A program made the translations under genes and the position numbers. From Hydrogenophaga sp. (lineage in GTDB: Bacteria > Pseudomonadota > Gammaproteobacteria > Burkholderiales > Burkholderiaceae_C), in the NCBI RefSeq assembly GCF_030651625.1, contig NZ_JAUSCF010000039.1:186001-250000 (forward strand): a DNA stretch of 64,000 nucleotides, written 5' to 3'. Position 1 is the first letter of the stretch. Each line of letters opens with the position of its first letter. Below the pieces are notes generated by a model that saw only the letters and a program-made list of their open reading frames with translations, ran no database searches and had not been told where the DNA came from. Below are positions 8,313 to 16,772 of the stretch, piece by piece.

Positions 8313-9319
8313 TGAGCGCACTACCTGTCAACGTGCAACCGGCCCAGTTCATGGCGCAATTGCGCGCCGAAGCGGCCATTGAACCCTCTCCGGTGCACAC
8401 CGGCGAGGTGAAAAAGGAAACCCAGATCATCGCCATCTACGGCAAGGGTGGCATCGGCAAGAGCTTCACCCTGGCCAACCTGAGCTACATGATGGCCCAG
8501 CAGGGCAAGAAGGTGCTGCTGATCGGATGCGATCCCAAGAGCGACACCACCAGCCTGCTGTTCGGTGGCCGGGCCTGCCCCACCATCATCGAAACCTCAT
8601 CGAAGAAAAAACTGGCCGGTGAAGCGGTGGCCATCGGCGACGTGTGCTTCAAGCGCGACGGTGTCTACGCCATGGAGCTGGGTGGCCCCGAAGTGGGTCG
8701 CGGCTGCGGCGGGCGCGGCATCATCCACGGCTTCGAGCTGCTGGAGAAGCTGGGCTTTCACGAGTGGGGCTTCGACTACGTGCTGCTCGACTTCCTGGGC
8801 GACGTGGTGTGCGGCGGCTTTGGCCTGCCGATTGCGCGCGACATGTGCCAGAAGGTCATCGTGGTGGCCAGCAACGACCTGCAATCGCTCTACGTGGCCA
8901 ACAACGTGTGCAGCGCGGTGGAGTACTTCCGCAAGCTCGGCGGCAATGTGGGTGTGGCCGGCATGGTCATCAACCGCGACGACGGCACCGGCGAGGCCAT
9001 GGCCTTCGCCGAAGCGGTGGGCATCCCGGTGCTCTCGGTCATCCCGGCCGACGACGACATCCGGCGCAAGAGCGCGAGCTACGAAATCATTGGCCGACCA
9101 GATTCCGTCTGGGGCCCCATGTTTGCCCAGCTGGCCGAAAACGTGGGTTCCTCCAGCCCAGTGCGTCCCAAGCCCATGACGCAAGACGGCCTGCTGGGTC
9201 TTTTTTCAGCCGCATCCGTCGGTCGCGACGTGGTGCTGGAACCCGCCACGCAGTTCGACATGTGCGGCAAGACCGAAAACACCAGGCCCACCCTGGAAGT
9301 CGTCTACGACGAGGTCTGA
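8312..9319 (+). CDS. bchX: Chlorophyllide a reductase iron protein subunit BchX
   Basis: BchX is the NifH-like ATPase that feeds electrons to BchYZ for reduction of chlorin ring B, giving the bacteriochlorin. In 335 residues it shows a P-loop GKGGIGKS (44-51), the switch segment GCDPKSDTTSLLFGG, and two cysteines in the positions that hold the inter-subunit 4Fe-4S cluster (GGPEVGRGCGGRGI and LGDVVCGGFGLP). The start at 8312 overlaps the bchC stop; the reading frame is open further upstream only as a shadow of bchC. bchY follows after 4 bases. Confidence 0.97.
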   Translation: MSALPVNVQPAQFMAQLRAEAAIEPSPVHTGEVKKETQIIAIYGKGGIGKSFTLANLSYMMAQQGKKVLLIGCDPKSDTTSLLFGGRACPTIIETSSKKKLAGEAVAIGDVCFKRDGVYAMELGGPEVGRGCGGRGIIHGFELLEKLGFHEWGFDYVLLDFLGDVVCGGFGLPIARDMCQKVIVVASNDLQSLYVANNVCSAVEYFRKLGGNVGVAGMVINRDDGTGEAMAFAEAVGIPVLSVIPADDDIRRKSASYEIIGRPDSVWGPMFAQLAENVGSSSPVRPKPMTQDGLLGLFSAASVGRDVVLEPATQFDMCGKTENTRPTLEVVYDEV

Positions 9320-9323
9320 CACC

Positions 9324-10877
9324 ATGAGCAGCGGCACCATTCCCATCATCCCCATTCAGTCGAGCGGGGCCACCACCGCCATCGAGGGTGATGGCATGGG
9401 TTGCCACGGCGGCGGCGAAACGCTGCTGGCCGCCGCCAAGCAAGCTGGCAAAAGCGAAGTGCTGGCGCAGTACGCCGCCGACTATCCGAAACGCGACAAC
9501 GCCGGTCCGCACGACCAGCCGCAGAGCATGTGCCCGGCCTTCGGCTCGCTGCGGGTGGGCCTGCGCATGCGCCGCACCGCCACCATCTTGAGCGGCTCGG
9601 CCTGCTGCGTGTACGGCCTCACCTTCACCAGCCACTTCTACGGCGCACGCCGCAGCGTGGGTTATGTGCCCTTCAACAGCGAATCGCTGGTGACCGGCAA
9701 GCTGTTCGAAGACATCAGCGAAGCGGTGCACGCCCAGGCCGATCCCGAGAAGCTCGACGCCATCGTCATCATCAACCTGTGCGTGCCCACCGCCAGCGGT
9801 GTGCCGCTGCAGATCCTGCCCAAGGCCATCAACGGCGTGCGCATCATCGGCATCGACGTGCCCGGCTTTGGCGTGCCCACCCATGCCGAAGCCAAGGACG
9901 TGCTCACCGGCGCCATGCTGAAGTACGCCCGCAGCGAGATCATGGCCGGCCCGGTGCCCGCGCCTCGCCAGGCGCGCAGCGACAAGCCCACCATCACGCT
10001 GCTGGGCGAGATGTTCCCGGCCGATCCGATGCTGATCGCCCAGATGATCGCGCCCATGGGCCTGGCTGTGGGCACCGTGGCCCCCACCCGAGAATGGCGC
10101 GAGCTGTACACCGCGCTCGACAGCGTGGCCGTGGCCGCCATCCACCCGTTCTACACCGCCAGCATTCGTGAGTTCGAAGCCGCTGGCCGCCCGATCGTCG
10201 GCTCGGCCCCGGTGGGCGTGGACGGCACGCACGACTGGCTCGGCGCCATCGGCCAGGCCACGGGTGTGGCCCAAGCGCAGATCGACGCAGCGCGCAACGC
10301 CACACTGGCGGCGATTCGCGGCGTGCTGTCGCAACAGAAGATCAACGGTCGCATCACCCTCAGTGGCTACGAAGGCTCCGAGCTGCTGGTGGGCCGCCTG
10401 CTGGTGGAATGCGGCGCCGACCTGCGCTACGTAGGCTCGGCCTGCCCGGCCACACCGTGGAATGCGCATGACGCCGCCTGGCTCAAGTCCAAAGGTGTGC
10501 AGGTGCAGTTCCGCGCCTCGCTGGAAAACGACCTTGACGCGATGCGTGAATACCAGCCGCAACTGGCCATCGGCACCACGCCAGTGGTGCAGGCAGCCAA
10601 GGAAGCCAGCATCCCGTCGCTGTACTACACCAACCTGATTTCCGCCCGGCCCCTGATGGGCGTGGCCGGTGCCGGCTCGCTGATCCAGGTGATCAACGCA
10701 GCCATGGGTAACCAGCACCGTTTTGACCAGATGAAGGACTTCTTCGGCAGCGTGGGCCACGGCGACAAGGCCGGGGTCTGGGAAGGCGTTCCGCAGGAAT
10801 TCCCGAACTTCCGAAAGGAACAGCGGCGCCAGCTGGACAAGCAGGCGAAGAAGCGCAAAGCGGAAGAGATGGGGTGA
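9324..10877 (+). CDS. bchY: Chlorophyllide a reductase subunit BchY
   Basis: BchY is the NifD-like catalytic component of chlorophyllide a oxidoreductase and pairs with BchZ. The 517-residue protein carries cysteines in the positions expected for cluster ligands: GMGCHGGGE near residue 27, SMCPAFGS near residue 70, and GSACCVYG near residue 95. The C-terminus is strongly basic. It directly follows bchX, but unusually a 340-base repeat-filled gap separates it from bchZ. Confidence 0.97.
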   Translation: MSSGTIPIIPIQSSGATTAIEGDGMGCHGGGETLLAAAKQAGKSEVLAQYAADYPKRDNAGPHDQPQSMCPAFGSLRVGLRMRRTATILSGSACCVYGLTFTSHFYGARRSVGYVPFNSESLVTGKLFEDISEAVHAQADPEKLDAIVIINLCVPTASGVPLQILPKAINGVRIIGIDVPGFGVPTHAEAKDVLTGAMLKYARSEIMAGPVPAPRQARSDKPTITLLGEMFPADPMLIAQMIAPMGLAVGTVAPTREWRELYTALDSVAVAAIHPFYTASIREFEAAGRPIVGSAPVGVDGTHDWLGAIGQATGVAQAQIDAARNATLAAIRGVLSQQKINGRITLSGYEGSELLVGRLLVECGADLRYVGSACPATPWNAHDAAWLKSKGVQVQFRASLENDLDAMREYQPQLAIGTTPVVQAAKEASIPSLYYTNLISARPLMGVAGAGSLIQVINAAMGNQHRFDQMKDFFGSVGHGDKAGVWEGVPQEFPNFRKEQRRQLDKQAKKRKAEEMG

Positions 10878-10902
10878 TTCAAATGCACGGCACACCACAA
10901 AT

Positions 10903-11150
10903 CCCCGTTCGGACTGAGCCTGTCGAAGGGCTCACCAACACCTGGGTGAAGGCTTCGACAGGCTCAGCCCGAAAGGGTGGAGGCTCCGTCCGAACGGGTG
11001 GTGACTCAACCCGAACGGAGTTGGTGACACCCTCACACGACACACATCAGGCACACACATCCGTTCGCCCTGAGCTTGTCGAAGGGCTCACCCACACGTC
11101 GGCCTGGCTTCGACAAGCTCAGCCCGAACGGATGTGGGCTCAGCCTGAAC
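10903..11150. repeat. REP-type extragenic palindromes between bchY and bchZ
   Basis: Two imperfect inverted-repeat pairs occupy the gap. The first is built from CTGAGCCTGTCGAAGGGCTC (starting near 10914) and the complementary GGCTTCGACAGGCTCAGCCC (10951-10970). The second has left arm 11059-11086 and right arm 11106-11134, with the core GCTTCGACAAGCTCAGCCCG. Further partial copies of the tail (CTGAACGGATGTGG and similar) follow. This is the widespread proteobacterial family around TTCGACAAGCTCAG. Reading frames across it are compositional artefacts; no gene is supported between 10878 and 11217. Confidence 0.85.
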
Positions 11151-11217
11151 GGATGTGGTCACAGTCAAAGCGCATGTGGTCTCCTCATCCCGAACGAGCT
11201 TCTCTGGGGAGCCGCAC

Positions 11218-12699
11218 ATGCTAGTCCTCGACCACGATCGCGCGGGCGGCTACTGGGGTGCCGTGTATGTCTTCACCGCCATCAAGGGCCTGCAGGTGGT
11301 GATCGACGGCCCGGTGGGCTGCGAGAACCTGCCGGTGACTTCGGTGCTGCATTACACCGACGCCCTGCCCCCGCATGAACTGCCGATCGTGGTGACCGGT
11401 CTGGCCGAGGAGCAACTGGGCCGCGAAGGCACAGAGGGCTCGATGAAGCGGGCGCACGCGGTGCTCGACCCCGAACTGCCTGCCGTGGTGGTCACGGGAT
11501 CGATTGCCGAAATGATCGGCGGCGGCGTGACGCCCGAGGGCACCAACCTGATGCGCTTCCTGCCGCGCACCATCGACGAAGACCAGTGGCAGTGCGCCAA
11601 CCGCGCGATGTTCTGGCTCTGGAGCGAGTTCGGCATGAAGAAGGTGCCGGCCCGCAAGCCGTTTGCCGATCGCCCGGCCGGCGAGAAACCTCGCGTGAAC
11701 ATCATCGGCCCCAGCTACGGCACCTTCAATTCGCCCAGCGACCTGGCCGAGATCCGCCGCCTGGTGCAGGGCATCGGTGCCGAGATCAACATGGTCTTCC
11801 CGCTGGGCAGCCACCTCTCGGAGGTGTCGCGACTGGTGGAAGCCGACGTGAACATCTGCATGTACCGCGAGTTCGGTCGCATGCTCTGCGAAGCACTCGA
11901 CCGGCCCTACCTGCAGGCCCCCATCGGCCTGCACAGCACCACCAAGTTCCTGCGCACGCTGGGCGAACTGCTGGGCCTGGACCCGGAGCCCTTCATCGAG
12001 CGCGAGAAGCACACCACCATCAAGCCCGTGTGGGACCTGTGGCGCAGTGTGACCCAAGATTTCTTTGCCACCGCCAGCTTTGCGGTGGTGGCCGGCGAAA
12101 CGTATGCGCGCGGCATCCAGCACTTCCTGGAAACCGAAATGGGCATGCCCTGCAAGTTCGCGGTGTCGCGCAAGGCGGGCGAAAAGACCGACAACGCCGC
12201 AGTACGCGAACTGGTGCGCACCCAGATGCCGCTGATTCTCTTCGGCAGCTACAACGAACGCATGTACCTTGCCGAAGCCGGAAGCCAGGGTCCGATGAAG
12301 GCGACCTATATCCCGGCGTCTTTTCCGGGCGCCATCATCCGCCGCCACACCGGCACCCCCTTCATGGGCTACAGCGGTGCCACCTACCTGATCCAGGAGG
12401 TGTGCAACTCGCTGTTCGACGCGCTGTTCCACATCCTGCCGCTGGGCACCGACATGGACAAGGTCGACCCCACGCTGGCACGCGGCGAAGTCGCCGGCCT
12501 GTCGACCCCTTGGGACGACAAGGCGCAGGCCCGGCTGCATGCGCTCATTTCCAGCCAGCCGGTGCTGGTTCAGATTTCGGCAGCCAAGCGGCTGCGCGAC
12601 GAATCCGAACGGCATGCGCGCGAAAGCGGCGAGGCTGCCGTGAACGAAACCCATGTGAGCGCAGCAGGCCAGGGCCTGGGACTGGGAGAGCCGGCATGA
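11218..12699 (+). CDS. bchZ: Chlorophyllide a reductase subunit BchZ
   Basis: BchZ is the NifK-like partner of BchY. The start [19 protein letters not shown] at 11218 is preceded by a GGGGAG ribosome-binding site and matches the family N-terminus; sequence in frame upstream belongs to the repeat region. The 493-residue length is usual. A conserved cysteine lies in [15 protein letters not shown] near residue 36. The separate ribosome-binding site suggests that it can be translated independently after the repeat-rich gap. Its stop is 163 bases before pufB. Confidence 0.96.
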   Translation: MLVLDHDRAGGYWGAVYVFTAIKGLQVVIDGPVGCENLPVTSVLHYTDALPPHELPIVVTGLAEEQLGREGTEGSMKRAHAVLDPELPAVVVTGSIAEMIGGGVTPEGTNLMRFLPRTIDEDQWQCANRAMFWLWSEFGMKKVPARKPFADRPAGEKPRVNIIGPSYGTFNSPSDLAEIRRLVQGIGAEINMVFPLGSHLSEVSRLVEADVNICMYREFGRMLCEALDRPYLQAPIGLHSTTKFLRTLGELLGLDPEPFIEREKHTTIKPVWDLWRSVTQDFFATASFAVVAGETYARGIQHFLETEMGMPCKFAVSRKAGEKTDNAAVRELVRTQMPLILFGSYNERMYLAEAGSQGPMKATYIPASFPGAIIRRHTGTPFMGYSGATYLIQEVCNSLFDALFHILPLGTDMDKVDPTLARGEVAGLSTPWDDKAQARLHALISSQPVLVQISAAKRLRDESERHARESGEAAVNETHVSAAGQGLGLGEPA

Positions 12700-12862
12700 C
12701 CGCCGAGACCAACGCCCTTGCCCCCGTGCGACTCACACCCCTTCTCGGTTGCGGCCAGCTGGCCGGACCACCCCCATGTCGTGGCGTCTTGCTGCGGACA
12801 CCCAGGTTGCGCGGGTCGGGCGCAACACAGGCCGACAGGCCTTACTGAAAAGGAGCATTCGT

Positions 12863-13006
12863 ATGGCAACGCGGACATCGATTTCCGGACTGACCGACGA
12901 GGAAGCTCAGGAGTTCCACCAGTACTACATCCAAGGATTCATCGGGTTCACGGCAATCGCCGTGGTGGCCCACATCCTGGTTTGGTTCTGGCGGCCCTGG
13001 CTCTAA
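12863..13006 (+). CDS. pufB: Light-harvesting 1 beta polypeptide PufB
   Basis: A 47-residue antenna polypeptide: acidic N-terminal segment ([10 protein letters not shown]), one membrane helix, and the bacteriochlorophyll-ligating His37 followed by the aromatic tail WFWRPWL. His19 is the second conserved histidine. A clear AAGGAG site lies 9 bases before the ATG. It pairs with PufA to form the LH1 ring around the reaction centre. Unlike the usual 10-20 base gap to pufA, here 279 bases containing another gene intervene. Confidence 0.97.
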   Translation: MATRTSISGLTDEEAQEFHQYYIQGFIGFTAIAVVAHILVWFWRPWL

Positions 13007-13048
13007 GTCACACCCGGCCCCCTGCTTTTTTTGATTGGAGAAACCGCC

Positions 13049-13273
13049 ATGCATGACGCATCTTTTGAAGCCCACAAGCCTTCGAGCAAGGGCGACAAGC
13101 TTTCGTTTGTGCTGATTTTTGCACCGTGCTTCGTGCTGTTGCTGTCGCTTGCACTTCTTGGCCAGCTGGTCGGGATGCATTGGCAGGAGTGGCTTCCAGG
13201 CGCTGAGCACAAGACCAGCATCTTCGGTGGCGTGCACGCGGCGGTCTACACCTTCATGTCTCAACTCATCTAA
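13049..13273 (+). CDS. Unrecognised 74-residue membrane protein encoded between pufB and pufA
   Basis: I do not recognise this protein. It starts at ATG 13049 behind a GGAGA site and ends 12 bases before pufA. A polar, basic N-terminus (residues 1-17) precedes one strong hydrophobic helix (about 18-43), then a loop HWQEWLPGAEHK with aromatic residues and histidine 44, and a shorter hydrophobic C-terminus (57-74). It lacks the in-helix histidine of LH alpha/beta polypeptides but has their size and topology. Its location and expression unit suggest an accessory subunit or assembly factor of LH1-RC, comparable in role to PufX, protein-W or LH1 gamma; that is inference only. Composition matches its neighbours. 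Confidence 0.85.
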   Translation: MHDASFEAHKPSSKGDKLSFVLIFAPCFVLLLSLALLGQLVGMHWQEWLPGAEHKTSIFGGVHAAVYTFMSQLI

Positions 13274-13285
13274 GGAGAACACATC

Positions 13286-13474
13286 ATGTGGAGAATTTGG
13301 CGACTTTTCGACCCCCTTCGGACCATGGTGGCCCAAGCGGTTTTTCTGTTCGCGATCGCTGTGATGATTCACCTCATCCTGCTCAGCACGAACAAGTTCA
13401 ACTGGCTCGACGGCCCCGCAGCGGCCATGCCAACGGCAGCGATGCCGGCGGCCACGCCAGCAGCGAAGTCCTGA
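13286..13474 (+). CDS. pufA: Light-harvesting 1 alpha polypeptide PufA
   Basis: A 62-residue LH1 alpha chain with the canonical opening [20 protein letters not shown], the bacteriochlorophyll-ligating His29 in the membrane helix and the C-terminal FNWLDG. A 19-residue Ala/Pro/Met tail follows and may be processed, as in some other LH1 alpha chains. A strong AAGGAGA site lies upstream. The stop codon lies within a perfect hairpin, part of a structured pufA-pufL spacer. Confidence 0.97.
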   Translation: MWRIWRLFDPLRTMVAQAVFLFAIAVMIHLILLSTNKFNWLDGPAAAMPTAAMPAATPAAKS

Positions 13475-13529
13475 CTTCGCAAGAGGCGTGCAGGTGCTGT
13501 TGATGAGCGCGGGCCCGCGCAGCATCTGC
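13463..13529 (+). promoter_or_regulatory. Intercistronic stem-loops between pufA and pufL
   Basis: Two structures follow one another. GCGAAGTC-CT-GACTTCGC (13463-13480) is a perfect inverted repeat including the pufA stop. Next, GCAGGTGCTG (13490-13499) pairs with CAGCATCTGC (13520-13529) with a single G-U wobble, enclosing the 14-base palindrome GCGCGGGCCCGCGC (13507-13520). In Rhodobacter, hairpins at this place block 3' decay and raise antenna over reaction-centre mRNA; the same role is inferred. No T-run follows, so simple intrinsic termination is unlikely. Confidence 0.7.
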
Positions 13530-13590
13530 CTCCTTCAAGGCATTCAATAAATACACGCAGTCCATCCACCTGAGACAGGAGGGCCGATCC

Positions 13591-14415
13591 ATGGCCATGC
13601 TCAACTTTGAAAAGAAATACCGGGTCCGAGGCGGCACCCTGGTTGGAGGCGACCTGTTCGATTTCTGGGTGGGTCCGTTCTACGTCGGTTTTTTTGGTGT
13701 CACGACGCTCTTCTTTGCGTTCCTGGGCACCGCCATGATTCTCTGGGGCGCCTCGCAAGGGCCGACCTGGAACCTCTGGCAGATCAGCATCGCGCCCCCT
13801 GACCTTGCCTACGGCCTGCGCTTTGCGCCGCTGATGGAAGGCGGCCTGTGGCAGCTCATCACGGTGTGCGCCATCGGCTCATTCGTGTCCTGGGCACTGC
13901 GAGAAGTGGAGATCTGCCGAAAACTGGGCATGGGCTACCACGTGCCTGCCGCATTCGCGGTGGCCATCCTGGCCTACGTGACGCTGGTGGTGATTCGCCC
14001 TGTGCTCATGGGGGCCTGGGGACACGGCTTCCCCTACGGCATCTTCAGCCACCTCGACTGGGTTTCCAACGTGGGCTACCAGTACCTGCACTTCCACTAC
14101 AACCCCGCACACATGATTGCGGTGAGCTTCTTCTTTGCCACGGTGTTTGCGCTCTCGCTGCACGGCTCGCTCATCTTGTCGGCCACCAACCCCGCCAAGG
14201 GGGAAACGGTGAAGACACCCGAGCACGAAGACACCTTCTTCCGCGACACCATCGGCTACTCCATTGGCACCCTGGGCATCCACCGCCTGGGCCTGTTCCT
14301 GGCGCTGGCTGCGGTGCTGTTCAGCGCCCTGTGCATCGTGATCAGCGGTCCGTTCTGGAGCCGCGGCTGGCCCGAGTGGTGGGGCTGGTGGCTGAACATG
14401 CCCATCTGGAGCTGA
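13591..14415 (+). CDS. pufL: Photosynthetic reaction centre L subunit PufL
   Basis: PufL (274 residues) has the standard N-terminus [20 protein letters not shown], five membrane helices and the histidines that bind bacteriochlorophylls and the non-haem iron (segments [21 protein letters not shown], shown here only to mark its position, and TLGIHRLG). An AGGAGG site precedes the ATG. Together with PufM it forms the core that performs light-driven charge separation and quinone reduction. The gap to pufM, normally absent or very short, is 170 bases and filled by a repeat. Confidence 0.98.
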   Translation: MAMLNFEKKYRVRGGTLVGGDLFDFWVGPFYVGFFGVTTLFFAFLGTAMILWGASQGPTWNLWQISIAPPDLAYGLRFAPLMEGGLWQLITVCAIGSFVSWALREVEICRKLGMGYHVPAAFAVAILAYVTLVVIRPVLMGAWGHGFPYGIFSHLDWVSNVGYQYLHFHYNPAHMIAVSFFFATVFALSLHGSLILSATNPAKGETVKTPEHEDTFFRDTIGYSIGTLGIHRLGLFLALAAVLFSALCIVISGPFWSRGWPEWWGWWLNMPIWS

Positions 14416-14418
14416 ACA

Positions 14419-14530
14419 TGAAGCACCCCCCGCGCCGCTTCGCGTCACCCCCCTCCAGGGGGGCGGCACTGGCCGTCTGGCAAAGCCAGCCCGGCGGTGC
14501 CTCTGGTCTGGTCTGTGTCAGTCGGTGCGG
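14419..14530. repeat. Dispersed GC-rich repeat between pufL and pufM (copy 1)
   Basis: The stretch begins AAGCACCCCCCGCGCCGCTT and continues through TCACCCCCCTCCAGGGGGG, GGCACTGGCCG, TCTGGCAAAGCCAGCCCGGC and GGTGCCTCTGG. A near-identical copy lies after the multicopper oxidase gene (25392-25490), and partial copies at 48901-48950 and 49080-49150. It contains nested short palindromes (CCCCTCCAGGGG-like). It sits inside a normally compact pair of reaction-centre genes. A 50-codon reading through it is not a gene. Confidence 0.8.
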
Positions 14531-14585
14531 ACTGCGCTCCGGGCCCCTGGCCATCCGAAACACCCAATAAGCCGAGGAGTACCCC

Positions 14586-15563
14586 ATGGCTCAATACCAA
14601 AACCTATTCACCACCGTGCAGGCCATCGGTCCGCTGCACCATGGTGTGCCGCTGCCGCACGGCGACAGCCCTCGCACCGGCGAAACGCCCGCATCGTTTC
14701 ATTTGCTCGGCAGGCTGGGCAATGCGCAGATCGGTCCCATCTACCTGGGCGGCCTGGGCATTGCCTCCCTGATCTTTGGCGTGCTGGCCTTCAACATCAT
14801 GGGCTTCAACATGCTGGCTTCGGTGAACTGGGACCCCATCCAGTTCCTGCGCCAGCTGTTCTGGTTGTCGCTGGAGCCACCCGGCCCGGAACACGGTCTG
14901 GGTCTCGCCCCGCTCAACCAGGGCGGCTGGTGGCAGATTGCAGGCCTGTTCCTCACCATTTCCGTGATGCTCTGGTGGGCACGCACCTACCGACGGGCAC
15001 GACAGCTGGGCATGGGCACCCACGTGGCCTGGGCATTCGCGGCCGCCATCTGGCTGTTCCTGGTGCTGGGCTTCATTCGCCCTGTGCTGATGGGTTCGTT
15101 CAGTGAAGCGGTTCCTTTTGGCATCTTCCCGCACCTGGACTGGACGGCGGCCTTCTCGCTGCGCTACGGCAACCTGTTCTACAACCCGTTCCACGCCCTG
15201 TCCATCGCCTTCCTGTATGGCGCCACGTTGTTGTTCGCCATGCACGGCGCCACGATTCTGGCGGTGAGCCGCTTTGGCGGTGAACGCGAGATTGAACAGA
15301 TCGTGGACCGTGGCACCGCCAGCGAACGTGCTGCCCTGTTCTGGCGTTGGACCATGGGCTTCAACGCCACCATGGAATCCATTCACCGCTGGGCCTGGTG
15401 GTTCGCCGTGCTGTGCCCACTGGTGGGTGGCATCGGTATTCTGCTCACCGGCACCGTGGTGGACAACTGGTATCTGTGGGCCATCAAGCACGGTGTGGCG
15501 CCGCCCTATCCCGCCGTGTTCCCCGCCGTGATGGACCCGGCCCTGACCCCAGGAGGCAACTGA
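14586..15563 (+). CDS. pufM: Photosynthetic reaction centre M subunit PufM
   Basis: PufM (325 residues) opens [13 protein letters not shown] and carries five membrane helices with the pigment and iron ligands of the family ([20 protein letters not shown] near residue 180, [16 protein letters not shown]). A GAGGAG site lies upstream. Its stop overlaps the pufC start (TGATG), and the pufC ribosome-binding site lies within the last codons of pufM, so the two are coupled. Confidence 0.98.
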   Translation: MAQYQNLFTTVQAIGPLHHGVPLPHGDSPRTGETPASFHLLGRLGNAQIGPIYLGGLGIASLIFGVLAFNIMGFNMLASVNWDPIQFLRQLFWLSLEPPGPEHGLGLAPLNQGGWWQIAGLFLTISVMLWWARTYRRARQLGMGTHVAWAFAAAIWLFLVLGFIRPVLMGSFSEAVPFGIFPHLDWTAAFSLRYGNLFYNPFHALSIAFLYGATLLFAMHGATILAVSRFGGEREIEQIVDRGTASERAALFWRWTMGFNATMESIHRWAWWFAVLCPLVGGIGILLTGTVVDNWYLWAIKHGVAPPYPAVFPAVMDPALTPGGN

Positions 15564-16726
15564 TGAACACCGCCCTCTTCTCCACCTCATCGGCCTGGCT
15601 CAAGGCGATCGCGCTCGGCTCCCTGGTGTTGCTGACCGCCTGCGAGCGCCCGCCCATGGAAAGCGTGCAACACGGCTACCGCGGCACCGGCATGGTTCAG
15701 GTCTACAACCCTCGCATCCTGGAAGACGTGGTGGCCGCCAACCAGGTGCCCGCTGCTCTGGAGCCGGCTTCGGCGGAAGGCCCCAAGGCCGGTCAGATCT
15801 ACCAGAACGTGCAGGTGCTGGGCGATCTCAGCATCGGCGAGTTCACGCGGCTCATGGTGGCCATGACCGCATGGGTGTCACCAGAACAAGGCTGCAACTA
15901 CTGCCACAACCCGGCCAACTTCGCCGACGACAGCCTCTACACCAAGGTGGTGTCGCGCAAGATGGTGGAGATGACCCAGCACATCAACAGCAACTGGAAA
16001 ACCCACGTGGCCGAGACAGGCGTGACCTGCTACACCTGCCACCGCGGTCAGCCAGTGCCCAAGGAAATCTGGTTCACAGCAGACTCACAGCCACAGGGTT
16101 CGAACTTCATCGGCGACAAGGCCGGGCAGAACTCGCCGCACATCAACCAGAAGCTGGGTTCGCTGCCCTACGACCCGTTCACCGCCTACCTGCTGGGCAA
16201 CGAGCCGATCCGGGTGGGCGCCACCACCGCGCTGCCAGTCAAGGGCGCCAAGGGTGAGAGCATTCAGCGCACCGAGAAGACCTATGCGCTCATGACCCAC
16301 ATGTCGGCCTCGCTGGGCGTGAACTGCACCTACTGCCACAACACACAGAACTTCGCCAAATGGGAAGGCGCACCGCCCCAGCGTGTGACGGCCTACCACG
16401 GCATCCAGATGTCGCGCGACCTGAATCTGTCTTACATGGAGCCACTGACCGACACCTTCCCGAGCAACAGAAAAGGTGAACTGGGCGACGTGCCCAAGCT
16501 GAACTGCGCCACCTGCCACCAGGGCGCCTACAAACCACTGTTTGGCGCACCCATGGCCAAGGACCACCCGGAACTGCAGGCCTTGCGCGCAGCGGTGGCC
16601 GCCACCGCCATGGAGCCGGCAGCAGCCAGCCCAGACGATGCGCCCGCAGCGGCCAGCACCGAGGCGCCCGCTGCCACGGAACCGGCACCAGCCACCGCAG
16701 CACCCGCTGCTGCACCTACCCAGTGA
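15563..16726 (+). CDS. pufC: Reaction-centre tetrahaem cytochrome c subunit PufC
   Basis: PufC re-reduces the photo-oxidised special pair. The 387-residue precursor has a lipoprotein signal with lipobox LTAC (Cys27) for membrane anchoring in the periplasm, and exactly four haem-binding sites: CNYCH, CYTCH, CTYCH and CATCH. Methionines for axial ligation precede each (for example KMVEMTQH). The C-terminus ends in an Ala/Pro-rich tail of about 50 residues of low complexity. Translation is coupled to pufM. Haem attachment depends on the Ccm system encoded nearby. Confidence 0.97.
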   Translation: MNTALFSTSSAWLKAIALGSLVLLTACERPPMESVQHGYRGTGMVQVYNPRILEDVVAANQVPAALEPASAEGPKAGQIYQNVQVLGDLSIGEFTRLMVAMTAWVSPEQGCNYCHNPANFADDSLYTKVVSRKMVEMTQHINSNWKTHVAETGVTCYTCHRGQPVPKEIWFTADSQPQGSNFIGDKAGQNSPHINQKLGSLPYDPFTAYLLGNEPIRVGATTALPVKGAKGESIQRTEKTYALMTHMSASLGVNCTYCHNTQNFAKWEGAPPQRVTAYHGIQMSRDLNLSYMEPLTDTFPSNRKGELGDVPKLNCATCHQGAYKPLFGAPMAKDHPELQALRAAVAATAMEPAAASPDDAPAAASTEAPAATEPAPATAAPAAAPTQ

Positions 16727-16772
16727 TCGCGAGTTACGCCGCTGCAATACACACCATGGGAGCACCTGCCAC

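Noticed and set aside
9087..10898. A 603-codon minus-strand frame opposite bchX/bchY
   Set aside because: Antisense shadow in a high-GC region; the plus-strand proteins have clear family motifs.
10874..11224. A 116-codon open frame between bchY and bchZ
   Set aside because: Made almost entirely of the REP-type repeat; no ribosome-binding site and repeated low-complexity translation.
12696..12848. A 50-codon frame overlapping the bchZ stop (ATGA), in the pufQ position
   Set aside because: Arg/Pro-rich with no membrane helix and no resemblance to PufQ; the overlap looks inviting but composition fits the untranslated puf leader.
14428..14570. A roughly 50-codon frame between pufL and pufM
   Set aside because: It is the GC-rich dispersed repeat read as protein; the same frame recurs at 25394 in an unrelated setting.
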